Part shown: positions 1 through 11,119 of the stretch, in pieces | How positions within the stretch are numbered: position 1 is the first letter of the stretch | How the letters are laid out: each line of letters opens with the position of its first letter | Source of the DNA: Didymodactylos carnosus | Lineage: Eukaryota; Rotifera; Eurotatoria; Philodinida; Philodinidae | Direction: 5' to 3' | DNA: 39,050 bases | Assembly: GCA_905250885.1 (NCBI GenBank) | Contig: CAJNOQ010000920.1 | Coordinates: forward strand, 1-39,050 | Position numbers and translations under genes: made by a program | Notes under the pieces: generated by a model | Told to the model about the DNA's origin: nothing | The model's database searches: none | What the model saw: only the letters and a program-made list of their open reading frames with translations

Positions 1-275
1 ATAACAAAGACATACACAGTATTCTGATACAGAATATGTAAGGTATAAATAAATATGGTATTGTTGTTATATTAAATGAATACACATTTGGCTAGTTTCA
101 GTGGTAGATCAATATTCACATCTAGAATAAAAAAAATAGAGAAAAAATGAACGACCAATCTTGTTTAAAGAAAACTGCTTCTTCCAATATTTCATAGCTG
201 AACCTCACAATTTTGTTTCGTATATATTTCTAACTATGAAAACGTAATTACTCATGAGAAATTTGTGTCATAAGC
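1..275. other. 3' flank of the minus-strand gene, no gene seen
   Basis: AT-rich sequence after the proposed stop codon at 276-278. It holds only short ORFs. Because the stop sits inside a splice-donor-like string (ACGTAAGC on the gene strand), further exons of the same gene could lie here or beyond the window edge. I could not identify any. Confidence 0.4.
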
Positions 276-3200
276 TTACGTCGGTGACATTGCTTGAGTT
301 GTAGTAGATGATGCTACAGTGGTGGCTGTTAGTTGTTGTTGTTGTTGAGCATTATTTGAATAAGTATATTTTCTGTTTAACGAAGCAGCACGACGAAATG
401 AAACATCTGCTTCTAATTGCTGATGATATTGTTGTTGTTGAGCGTGGTGAAATGGATTATGGTGCTGTGTCTGACATCCAACAGTGGTAGACGGATAATA
501 GCAGTCAAATGCATGTTGCTGGAACGATTGATAATATTGTTGTTGTTGCTGTTGTTGTTGTTGTTGAGATTGTTGAATTACTGAATATTGAGTAGCAGGA
601 TATAAGGATGGATTATAATAAGACGGATGGGTGGATTCGTGTGCTAAGATATAAGGCGATTCAAAATAATTCATTGCGGGATTCATTGTTGATAAAGGCG
701 GTGATGCAAAATAACAAACATTATTAGTGTATTGTTGGGGAAGAATTGGTTGCTGATATTGGTTAAACATTGGTTGCTGTGGTGGATAATGTGAACAGTA
801 GGGAGCAGCACATGCATTCATATTCGAATGTGTCATGGAAAACATTCCTAAAAAAGGATTTTTCAGTTTTTTACACTTGGATATTGTTTTATTCTTATTT
901 ATATAACAAAATCACTTACGATCACAGCAAGATAGAAAATTAGCCACTTCATCAACGTCAAGAAAGGATATTGTTGTTTCTACAACGTCATCATTTTTCA
1001 TTTGTTCGATTATTTCGCATTCTAATTCAGTATTATGTATGGACGGTAATGCATATTCAATGTTATTAATTACAATTGATTGTGAACTCAAAAAATCATT
1101 GGATAACAATGGATTATTAGCTAACTCATTCAATATATCAGTGATTGTTGATGAACGTAATGTATCTTTGAACCTAAAACGAGAAAAAATAAACCGTTTT
1201 TCGATGTTCATTCTACACCAACACTGCTTACGTTAGTTTTTCATTCATAAATGTCGTTAATGTATTTTCAAATTCTTTTTCTTGGCGTCGAAAATTTAAT
1301 GCTTTGAGAAAAAATAAAAATAAAAACTTATTATCAAGTGAACATTTCCAAAACAAATACTTACATAAAACAAGTAAATAGTAATATTTGACTATACGTT
1401 CAATTTCATTCGTGTATTCTATAACAGCTGTTGATGAATGTTTTGTTAAAAAATATGTTACACGTTGTCTCCAAAACAGCGTAGCTCTAGTGAATTGAAT
1501 TGCACATTTCCTAGAAGAGAATAGCAATATATGCCATACTGTTCCATCTCACTATTTCCTTTCTTAACGGTAAACAGTGTTTTCTTAATTGTAACACATT
1601 AAAAGAAAAAATAAACGCTTACTTTTCTGCATCTTTTTCTAATTTTTTTAAAGTATCGATTTGTTTTTCCTGAGATGATTGAATAAAGTGTTGTATAGAA
1701 TTTAAAACGGATGATGGTTGACATAATTTATCTAAACCTTTACTGCCTTTTATTAATTCATCTATTATATCCTTGAAAATGAACGACTTTGATTGTTGAG
1801 GATCGACATAGGCAATCGATGGAGCGATTTCGATTATTTGTTCCTGTGGATGTTGTTTTTGTGATGGTGATGTATCATTTTTTTGCATTAACATATCGAA
1901 TTCAACGTTAACTGGAGTTGAAATCGACTGAAACAACAATGGTGATGGTGAACGATGAGTTGAAACAAAGGGATTTATTGTTGAAGTTGGTGTTGATGAC
2001 AATGGCGGTGTGATGGTCGATGGAGAAACAGATGTTGTTGGAGGTTGAAGAATAGGCGTTGTTGAATTTCCAATTTCATCTAAAGACAAGATTCCAAATC
2101 GAGTCTTAAGGTGACTTTTGGTATTCGAAGACCAAATTCTTTTTCATAGCAACGTGTCTAATACTTTGAAGTTCAATTTTTTTTCAACATCGTATGAAGA
2201 ACACTATAAACATCTTACCAGCTGGTACAACAACAACACCTCGATTTGGTCTCTTATGCAAATTTAAAACTCTTGTATAATAGGCTTTCTTTTTTGTGGT
2301 ACTCATTGATCGCCATAAATCTCTCATTCGTTCTTCAACTTTGTTTGTATCACTAATCTTCTCTATATCACTTCGATGAACACTTCAAGAGAGAAAAAAA
2401 TAACACAGATATATTAAAGCAATTTTTTTAATCATTTTTTTTATCAATTGTTGACTTTACTTAGCATGAAGTAAATAAGCTAATTCATCCAATTGTATTT
2501 CTGTTAAAACAACCGGTTGACGACCTATAGAATAGAAAATAAAAGTATAAACAGCAATGATAAAATGATAATAACGCTTTTCCAAAATTTTCGAAAGCGT
2601 TGTGTTATGTCGAACGTATTAAAACGAAAAAAAAATTATTCTCCTAAAAAACACATTACCCGAAAAATGACTAGTGAGTATGTTCATATTCATTCTTTAT
2701 AAAATCTATATGAAGTCTTAGGACAAGTAAGAAAGGTAAATGGATGTATAAACTTACAACAATTCTAACCAGTTTACAGCTGTGTTTTATCTTAACATAA
2801 AAATGAATTTGGTCACCATAAACTTTCGATATAGAAATAACTGATACGTTTCAATATTTTTTTTCAAACAGTATACAATATACCAATTTATTTTAATAAT
2901 CTAGATAATTGAATGTGATTAAGATAAGGCTAAGGCTGTTTCCTTTAAGTTTCATATAACTGTACGGCAAAATATTTAAATAACAAACGAACATTGATAT
3001 CTTTTAACGCTTATCTAATCTGACGATGTTGAATTTACATCATCAAAAGAAAAAGAGTCACACAAAATATAATTTACTAGCTTTGAGCCCTTACAAAGTT
3101 TTGGAAATTTATTTTATAGCAACTTTTTAAAAAAACTATCGGTTTCAACATCAAGCCAAGTTGATTTCCGGAGCACCTTGAAAACAATTTGTCTCTCATC

Positions 3201-6200
3201 CAGACAAAAAACGTGCTTATCTCTCGAAAAAACTTTAAGAGAATCGAAAATTCGGGTACTTGAAAATAAAAAATGTTCAAGTTTTCTCGACGCACCCATG
3301 TGACGTACTTGAGATTTTTGGAGGTGATCCAAAAATATTGTCTCTCGAAAAGTTAAATCAACCCTCCGAAGAGCGCAAAGGCTACATTTCGATTCTCCAA
3401 CTTATCAGTCAAAGATCTGATTAGACTAGAAGATACAAATATGTGAAATTCAAACATTACCACTCGAAACTGCAATATCTTCTTGTACAAGTGGCGATGA
3501 TGCAACAGCATGATGCTGATAACAATTTATTGGACACTCATGGTTACATTGTGCAACTTTCGTCATTTCAACATTCTCTGTAAAAATAGAACATGACAAC
3601 ATGAACATATTACTTTCCAGAATAAACCGTACCATTACAATTGATTGTGTTTTTTACAGTGGTTGATGAAAATTCAAGTGATTTGTTTTCTTCCAGAGAT
3701 AACTGTTTATTAGAAGTTGACAATGTCGATAATAATGTAGTGTTAAAAATTGGTGGTTGTTCTACATTTAATGATAACGGTTTACTTGAGTATTCACAAT
3801 AGGATGTTACTAGTTGATTTCGATCAGTCGCTGTAGAACGTTTTGCCATTAGCAAAAAATTCACCATTTCCATTTCCGTAGAGCTATAGAGAAATATTAC
3901 GATGAAAGAAAAGAAAAGAGAATAATTAGAGGAATGGGTCTGTTTATCTTAAACCAGATGTTACCATACATCGTAGTTTGTTCTCCGATCAAGACAATGA
4001 ATGAACATGTTTTTTTTACCGTATTAATTGATCCATTACAGCTTTAATAATCGCGGATCTTTCTTCATCATCTTCAATCGGTTGTGTTTGTTGCTGTATC
4101 CGTGATACAGCTGACTGTCTCTTTTTATATTGTCGTTTTGTTATTTTTATTATTCTACCATTTGACACCTTCGTTTTATTTAACTGTTTTTCTATTGTGA
4201 GTTTTCGTTCTAACTGTGGTTCTTGTTGGTTATTCTCGCACACTATCTCATCTTGCTTAGCACTGAGCATTGTTGATGATGGCAGTGGTTTTATTCGTGT
4301 TAAAGATTTCGATTTTACCGGAGTTGTGGATGATAAAGATGGACGACAATCGAAACAGGCAGCTAAAGATGATGATAATGAACGATAACGACGCTTGTAC
4401 GAATTCATTGCTTTCTTTTCATCATCACTAAATGAGTTTGAAGATAAATCAGGAGATGACGACAATGAATTTGGTGATAGTTCTATTGTTGGTGGAATGT
4501 GAAAATTATCTTGTGGTTTATCATCTACGACTTGAGGTGAAGTGACAGCAATTGAGGATATTTTCTCTGCTTCTTGCTCAACATTTGATATATTTAAATC
4601 TAAATAATAAAAAACTAAGTAGTAAAAATATTGTTAGAATGAAGCTAGATGGAGCAGTTGTAGGAGCGGGTACAACTGAACAAAATCAGAAGATCATCGA
4701 GAGAAGTAGCAAGAATAACATTATGCTTAATAATGCTATTATATAGATTGTATAGAAATAACAGAATTCAATTACCTTGAGCTTCATCGGATTTTTCGTA
4801 AGCGTATGTCTGAGTATTGTATTCGTTCTTAATTAATGGTGATTTAATACTGGAAGGTGGAGAAAGTGGTATTTGTTCATTATTTTCTTCTTGTTGAGTA
4901 ATTTTTAGTTTAGTTTGTGGAATACTGACAGATGTTAATGATACTGTATCACTTACAATCGACAAGGATTCGTCTAAGGCATCTGGTTTAAAATGATTTT
5001 CATCCTTTTTTATCGATAAACATTCTTCTTTTTCACATTCATACGTTGTATTTAAACTTGTATCACTCAATAAATCGGGTGATGCATAGGATATCGATTT
5101 TTTCCGTTCAAATATAACTGCATTGTTGCTGTTATTAGGTTTCTTGTCTTCTTGTTGCTCAATTGTTTTTGTTAATTTAATTTTTGTTGGCACACGTAGT
5201 GCTGATGAAAACAAATTATCACTTGACAACATTTTGATATTATTTGCTGTTATTACTGTTGGTGTAGTAACTGAAGCTGTTTGAGAAACCAGTTTTAATA
5301 CTTTGAGATTGACTTTTTTTGGTAATTTTTTATCGTCAATATTTGTATTAGGTGGTTGTATGATAACATTGTCGGTTGAACGTTTTTTTAATAAATCATT
5401 ATTGTTGTTACAGTCGGTTGAGATCGGTTTATCTCCTTGTTTCTCGCACTAAACAAAAGACAAAGATGCGTTAAACATAAGGTGTATTGGATTTAATCAA
5501 CAAACAAATACCTGTCTTTGATGCTTATGTTTATCAGTTTCATCCTCACTTTCATCTGGGTAATCAACTAGACCATGATAGATTTTGCTATTCTCATTTT
5601 TTTTCTCTTTAACAGCACTAGTCATTGTGATCGTTTTGTCTTTATCATCTGAAGATTTGTTACATTTTAATTCAGACAGAGTTATTTTAGTGCCATTTTG
5701 TTCTTTTACAGATGTTTGTGTCAGTACGATCTTTCTCTCCTGTGTTTTTATTGTTGAAGGTTTGGATAATGTTCCTAAACGAGATGATTTTTCTTCTTTT
5801 TTTTGTGTGATTGTTTGAGCTGATGGCGATAAAACTGCAACATTAAACGGATTTTTCGCTTCGACAGGCTGGTGTGTTTGACTTGGTAATTGAGTCGTTG
5901 GTTTCTTATATGGTTTATCAATAGCAATGATCTTTTTACTATTGTTTTCACTTGACACTAAACATATAAAGATAAAATTTCTAAGTTTATATTAATCAGA
6001 ATTTGAGAGAGAAAAAATTCCGATACTTTTGCCGAAAAAGTTTTGTCTTTTCTAAGAATATAAACAAAAAATATCTCAAAGAACTTTTGTGTCCAAATAA
6101 ATTTATATATACTAATATAATCTTAAATAGAAGCGCATTCTATCGGTTACAATTTAGCTGTCCTCTGACAAAGAACAATCAATTCGCAGAAAATATTGAG

Positions 6201-6998
6201 ATCAAAAGAAATTGTGTCTCCATCAGTTCTTTGCAAAAGATTTTCGTCTTTTGCATTATCACCAATATATTTCTTGTATAAATTGATTACAATCATTTCT
6301 ACTAAACTAAAGTATTTATGATATATATATAGAACTTGAAAATAGGATTAACAAATCGTACCTGCTATTGGTATGTCTGTTTTCGTTGCCGGTATAGCCT
6401 TGATTTCGTTCATGGACGACGGTTGTTTTTGTAAATCATTTAACGGCCTTAATGTTGATGATCGAGTCGCACACGTATCTTTTGACATCGGTAATGAAGA
6501 AAAATCATCATCTCCATTTTTTATTTCGATTGTTGTTTTCTGTGCTGTTGCATTTCGTACTGTTCGATCTCGTCTTTCTAATGACGAGGATCTCGATGAA
6601 GAAGAGGATCTGGATGCTCTTCGACGAGAATTTCGACTCAATCTATTGTCCAATTTCGAGTTCGATTTTGGATAACGATCGTGAGATGATGACGGCAATG
6701 ACGACGAATATTTTGTTTTCTCTGTCGAATGAACAGAAGAGGATGACGAAGATTCACATCGTTCTGATCGACGAAGATAACTGGGTGATAATGGTGTTTG
6801 CTTTCGACTATTTTCTTTTGAAGTCGGTGTACTTTTTGGCGTCGCAATTTTTCGATCATTCGATCGTGTTTGCTGACGCGACAATGAGCAAGATGAACTG
6901 GTTATTGTAGAGAAACGTTTAGCTGGTGGTAATGAGGTCCTTTGTGATATGGGACGTTTTCGTTCATTACGAGCACTATTATTCATTGTTGACGGCAT
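276..6998 (-). CDS. large disordered nuclear-type protein, 13 exons, unrecognised
   Basis: I do not recognise this gene. Thirteen exons join in phase: 6362-6998, 5512-5957, 4776-5448, 4020-4599, 3633-3883, 3461-3577, 2461-2524, 2219-2382, 1623-2079, 1365-1510, 1232-1301, 920-1173, 276-847. They total 4,431 nt, or 1,476 residues plus stop. The start is the first ATG of the first long exon (MPSTMNNSARNERKRP). Residues 1-210 are Arg/Ser-rich with SR runs (RRRASRSSSSSRSSS), suggesting a nuclear protein. Residues ~210-860 are polar and low complexity, with acidic and Lys patches. Residues ~900-980 look ordered (LTEIQLDELAYLL, then ERMRDLWRSMSTTKKKAYY), faintly like the third helix of an HMG box. 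Residues ~1085-1280 are helical (YTNEIERIVKYYYLL). The C-terminal exon is Gln/Tyr/Pro-rich with polyQ. A transcription or chromatin cofactor is inference only. The intron structure is well supported; the function is not. Confidence 0.7.
541..580 (-). repeat. CAA/CAG repeat coding polyglutamine
   Basis: A run of TTG/CTG triplets on the plus strand is read on the gene strand as mixed CAA/CAG Gln codons in the last exon. Further shorter Gln runs flank it (near 330-355 and 425-445). Mixed CAA/CAG codons are expected to be more stable than pure CAG. Confidence 0.8.
2219..2524 (-). other. ordered core of the unrecognised protein, HMG-like helix
   Basis: Two exons (2461-2524 and 2219-2382) encode the least repetitive part of the protein, about residues 902-977. 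The first begins GRQPVVLTEIQLDELAYLL. The second contains ERMRDLWRSMSTTKKKAYY followed by a basic LHKRPNRGVVVVP tail. The Trp followed by a Lys-rich turn and a Tyr pair resembles the WxxLSxxEKxxY pattern of HMG boxes, but the usual N-terminal strand is missing, so I do not call the domain. The splice between them reads AA|gtaaag and ttgaag|TGTT. Confidence 0.35.
2525..3460. other. 936-bp intron of the unrecognised gene
   Basis: Much longer than the other introns of this gene (most are 50-350 bp). It holds no coding signal I trust. A GC-richer patch at ~3140-3420 (with TCTCTCGAAAA repeated at ~3220 and ~3343, and a perfect 8-bp stem TTTTTGGA/TCCAAAAA at 3315-3335) differs from the surrounding AT-rich intron and may be an old insertion. 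A missed small exon is possible, but the flanking phases (1 and 1) already agree without one. Confidence 0.45.
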
Positions 6999-7787
6999 TA
7001 TTATTATTGTATTTTACTGTTCAAATAAAATTGTTTATCATCTTATCTATTTCTTTCTATCAACGATGCATTGTATTAATGTCTTTTATGTACAAAGTAT
7101 ATGAAAATAGACAAGAAACAAAACAAAATTAGATCATACTCCCAATCAAGTTGAGAAGTTAAGGCTACGTTCAGATGTGCAACTCCTCTTAATCTGTCTT
7201 TTTTCTGCAAATTTGACCGGTATGCATGAATTTTCAAAACTAAAACACCAATCAGATGTGCAAGAAACCAAGATTAGAATAGATATGAATGTGAATGTCA
7301 CTTTACATCAAGGTCAATTATTATACAAATTTTACTTTGGCAACATAAAACGCTTTAGCTTATCTTAAAATCGAAAAATTCTAAACAGAAAAGGAAACCA
7401 TCTGGAAATTTTTCTACATAAAACCACAAATTCTTCTGAAAAATAGAACCTTGACAACTCTTTACCAACGGTCATCCATATTTCGATTTCAATCGTTTCC
7501 TAACAAATTTTCGTATAGATTTCAGCAAATGAATAACATCTACGCACCAACTGCATTTCTGAGTTAAACATTTTGACCAAAGTATCATGAAAAAGAATCA
7601 TACACTTTTGCATATCGTTTCGATGACAACCAAGGAAAATATGGCAGCTGGACTATTTTTCTGTAAAACGGATTATGCTACTAGAAGCGTTAAATTTAAT
7701 TGAAAGGAAAACAATATTTAACTAATTTTTAGTAACAGTGAGGAAAAAGCACAGTTGTAGACAGTCAATGAGTAGCCTAGTGCCCGC

Positions 7788-7991
7788 GGGGAAATTTTGT
7801 AAAAGTTTGACGACGTCCGCGTGATTGTAACGTGAAATGCGTGGTCACGTGCGAACTCTCTAAAATTTCACAAGCGAGAATTTCTTTTCATATGTGTCTA
7901 TACACCATTTTATGACTTCCACTAGTGACCACGTGCGAAAAATTTTTTCTGAATAGAGTGTATTCGTCCTTTTATTTACTAAAATTTCCCC
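7788..7991. mobile_element. candidate small TIR element (MITE-like)
   Basis: The ends are inverted: GGGGAAATTTTGTAAA at 7788-7803 and, reading the other strand inward from 7991, GGGGAAATTTTAGTAAA. Internally CACGTGCGAA occurs twice as a direct repeat (7846-7855 and 7930-7939). There is no ORF and I see no clear target-site duplication. A non-autonomous element is a plausible reading, but with one copy in view it cannot be proved. Confidence 0.35.
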
Positions 7992-8690
7992 ATGGATGAT
8001 GCAACCGGTAGGAGCGAAGGACGTTGTCCTTCACTAAATATTTTTGCGCATTCACTGTCGGTTACATAGTATTTTTAAAATTCAAATATATACTCGTGTA
8101 GTCATATTAAATGACAGATGAAAAAGTTATTTTGACGATTTTCAGCCGCTGAAGATGATGTTAATCTCAATTTTGAGGTCGCGGATGAATTGATCGAGAA
8201 ACTTAAGTACATTAGAATTTATACCTAAATAATACGTCAATAAAAAATTGACTAGTTAATCTTTTCACGTGTTAGTTCCTTCTGGGCCAGGTGATTGAGG
8301 AAATGATTATCATATTGAAAGTATGTAGATTGTAATCAAGTGTTTTTGAAAGAAAAAACTTACGCAAAAGTTTAATACCCATGTCAAGCTATTTTGTTTA
8401 ATATCGTCGATTACCGTGGTACAATCTAAAATCTCTCGGTATTCTCTACATATTAGTGCGAAGAATACCGTTTGACACACTGTTTCAAAGTTATTCACCT
8501 TTTGCTTTTGATCGTTAGACCAATATATAATAACGGCAAAAAATTAAGAGATTTCTAACTTTTCTCTCACCAACTCATCGTAGTACATGAACTTTGACCT
8601 AGTTACGGATTTTTCTTTTAGACGACAATTTACCGAACGGTATATCAGCAGTAGTTAGTAGTAGCAGTATTGATTCAGGAAAAGTGAGAG

Positions 8691-8717
8691 TTATTAAAGG
8701 CCCCCGCCCTTTAATAA
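8691..8717. repeat. perfect 10-bp hairpin
   Basis: TTATTAAAGG (8691-8700) pairs with CCTTTAATAA (8708-8717) across a C-rich 7-nt loop, just before a long purine-rich tract. It is a possible structured or terminator-like site, with no gene attached. Confidence 0.5.
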
Positions 8718-8867
8718 TAATGACTCGAGCCAAACAACAACAGAAGAAACTATAAACAGAGAAATAAAATAAAAAAGAAGTAAACTAGTGTACGAAACAG
8801 AGAGATAAGAAAAAAAAAATAAGAAGAAAAAAAACAAAAATAAGATAAAGAGTAACACCCAGGGCGA

Positions 8868-9560
8868 AGAATCTTGAAATATGATCTTGTAGGGTCATAC
8901 AAGATCTTGTAAGATCATATTACAAGATACCATAAGATTTCACAAGGTTCCGTAGGATCTTGCAAAACCTTGTGATAGTGCAAGAAGTGACAAGATCTTG
9001 AAAAATTTCATAAGATCATATAAAAATTCATCAGACCTTACAAGATTATGTATCTAGTTCTGTCCTATAGATTCCCACTAAACTCTCTTTAAAAAGAATG
9101 TTTTTATTTTCGAGCATAGCAAGGACTCTGACGTCCTTAGGAATGTGTCTAACCATGTTTCTTATAGCCATGTACTTTATTTGTGTTCAGCTGATTTGTG
9201 AAGTTGAAGAAAAAAATTCTAAGGTTTGTGATAAGAACTATGTTATATATACTATATACGATAAGAATGAATCATCACTTCTTGTAAAATCTTATAACAA
9301 GAAATCGTATGATCTTGTGATAAGAACTTAATATGAGTATACTCTCTTACTGGCAAGATCATATGGTTTCTTGTTACAAGATTTTAACATTTCTTATAAG
9401 CTGATCTTGTAAGATCTTACAGAAAGTTACAAGATTCCGCAAGATCATACATGATCTTGAGATAAGATCTTACAAGGATTTGCCAACATATCTTGTAGCA
9501 AGATTGCATAAGACATCATCAGATCTATAAAATCTTGTAAGACGTCTTTCAACTAGGCAG
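8868..9560. repeat. field of ATCTTG/CAAGAT palindromic repeats
   Basis: About 700 bp in which ATCTTG occurs at least ten times and its complement CAAGAT at least nine, often joined as AAGATCTTG or TTGTAAGATC. Spacing is irregular, so it is not a simple tandem satellite. The middle (~9060-9230) is poorer in the motif. Both strands would fold into many alternative hairpins. No coding function is visible; the ORFs inside it are composed of the repeat. Confidence 0.75.
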
Positions 9561-9891
9561 CATTGGATTTATTTTTAACTGTAAATATGGCTACGATCAA
9601 CTGTAAAGATGCTGAGATAAAGCTATTTTAAATGGCAATAAAGAAGAACGAATGACTGACTTCAGAAGACTATTCCAGTCACTGACAGTTGAATGAAAGA
9701 AGGAAGAAGAAACTGTTTGTGGAGAAAAAACATTTACAGGAAGTAGGATACGCACATATTTCAATGCTGAAAACGTAAAGAAGAAGAATAAGGACGGTGA
9801 ACATGATAAAAAAAAATGAAAAAAGACTAAGACAATGATAAATCGTGAAAAACTGTACTAGCTGAAAATATTTACGACGAAGTGACAGATT

Positions 9892-10334
9892 TCGGCACGG
9901 CAAGATAACTCTACCGCTGGAGTGAAATTCTGTGATGAAATTTTGACATTTTGCTATATTTACATTTTTAACGAAAACACGTGCAATGCTGTGGAATGTC
10001 TAGAATTGTAAAGCAAACATTTTTCTACAAAATGATGCATCTCGGAGCTCTATACGTGTCTTTAGTTAAACGATAAACGGTAAATACTAAGCGGCCCTTC
10101 TCAGGCTTCATTTTGGCAAAGTAGCCTTTAGTATTTACCGTTTATCGTTTAACTAAAGAAACGTATAGAGCTCCGAGATGCATCATTTTGTAGAGAAGTG
10201 TTTTTTTATGTTCTTTACCATTCCAAACGTTCCACAGCACTGCACGTATTTTCGTTAAAAATGTAAACATAGCAAAATGTCAAAATTTCGTCACAGAATT
10301 TCACTCCAGTAGCAGAGTTATCTGACCGTGCCGA
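9892..10334. mobile_element. fold-back element, ~200-bp inverted arms
   Basis: The left arm (9892-10090) and right arm (10128-10334) are imperfect inverted copies around a 37-bp centre. Matching landmarks are CGGCACGG / CCGTGCCG at the outer ends, GGAGTGAAATTCTGTGA / TCACAGAATTTCACTCC, and CGGTAAATACTAA / TTAGTATTTACCG at the inner ends. The arms differ by scattered substitutions and a few indels near the middle. There is no ORF. It looks like a fold-back transposon or large MITE. An RNA crossing it would form a long duplex. Confidence 0.8.
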
Positions 10335-10773
10335 TTTGAAAGAGACAATTGAGACACAAGTGAAGAGCCAGAAGAACGGTAGTCAAAATTGCGAGAGATT
10401 TTGTCGCTATTGAAGACATGGGCAGTCTTCACACTACTGGGGATACTGATTGTAATGAATACCGTAATCTTAAGATCAAGAGAAGCCATGATCCAATGCA
10501 CTGTTGCGAACTTTTCCAACCTATTTGTAGACTATGGTAATCTGCGAACAATATTCTGTCTGTTTTGTATTAATTAAAGAATGTGTGTTGATATAACGAG
10601 ATGTTTCTTGGCTTAATGGTGTCGTTAGAGCAGCGCTGTTTTTCCAGAGAGGATGGAAGAAAATTGCTCTCCAGTTTTTTATAACACTTACTTCTTGCGT
10701 AAAGACTATTCTCTTACTCTGATATTTTATTACCGTTTGTTTTCGTCAAATTCTAAACCTATAGATACTTTAG

Positions 10774-10894
10774 ATGTTAATTGACTGGAAGTACCGTTTC
10801 GATGACGGTCAAAGAATCGCCTTATTTCAATGGATTGATCGTTTACCGTTTTCAAGAACAAAAACACGTATTGAACGTGATTTCTCAGATGGAC
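10774..10894 (+). CDS. diverged upstream copy of SPEF1 first coding exon
   Basis: An open segment begins ATGTTAATTGAC and reads MLIDWKYRFDDGQRIALFQW, then IDRLPFSRTKTRIERDFSDG, ending with a donor-like C|GTGCGT. It aligns with the canonical first exon of SPEF1 (LDQIPLSRPKKRIEKDFADG) and leaves the same phase (one base). It could therefore splice to the same second exon at 11353, restoring DGLMVAELIKYYF. Start and donor are both plausible, and TTTAG directly before the ATG could instead be an acceptor. It may be an alternative first exon giving a 265-residue isoform, or a relic of a partial duplication. Only transcripts can decide. Confidence 0.5.
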
Positions 10895-11119
10895 GTGCGT
10901 GTTTCTTGCTATTTTGTGTTTTTTAGCTCTACGAATCTTTTGTTTTATTGCATGATGCATGAACATGTTTTTTGCCGAATATCTCTTATATTTATTTATG
11001 TTCTTCTTTCAGATTTGTTCTGCTTTACTCTTTTGGCTAAAATTACTTTAAAGCAAGATTGTTTAATGTTGTTTTTTGTTTGTTCTGATTACGTTCGTTA
11101 AAAAAAAACAGTTACAAAA

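Larger units (their letters stand above)
6999..8870. other. divergent intergenic spacer, part 1
   Basis: Upstream of the minus-strand gene and 3.8 kb before the plus-strand SPEF1. I see no convincing exon set. It contains a short direct repeat around CAGATGTGCAA (~7172 and ~7254), a small TIR element (7788-7991), an isolated minus-strand open segment with a donor-like end (8364-8548), a perfect hairpin at 8691-8717, and a purine-rich A/G tract at ~8735-8850. The promoters of both flanking genes should lie in this spacer, but no core element can be assigned from sequence alone. Confidence 0.5.

Noticed and set aside
6373..6910. Plus-strand ORFs of 100 and 152 codons
   Set aside because: Antisense shadows of the Ser/Arg-rich first exon, whose codon pattern keeps the other strand open.
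9098..9331. Plus-strand 77-codon ORF
   Set aside because: It lies within the ATCTTG/CAAGAT repeat field and its composition is the repeat's. No family features.
10612..10690. tRNA-like A-box string (TGGCTTAATGG) upstream of SPEF1
   Set aside because: No B box (GGTTCGANTCC-like) at the right distance and no cloverleaf pairing, so I do not call a tRNA or SINE.
10781..11101. Plus-strand 106-codon ORF
   Set aside because: It is a shadow frame over the upstream SPEF1-like exon and the intron after it. The CH-like reading is in another frame.
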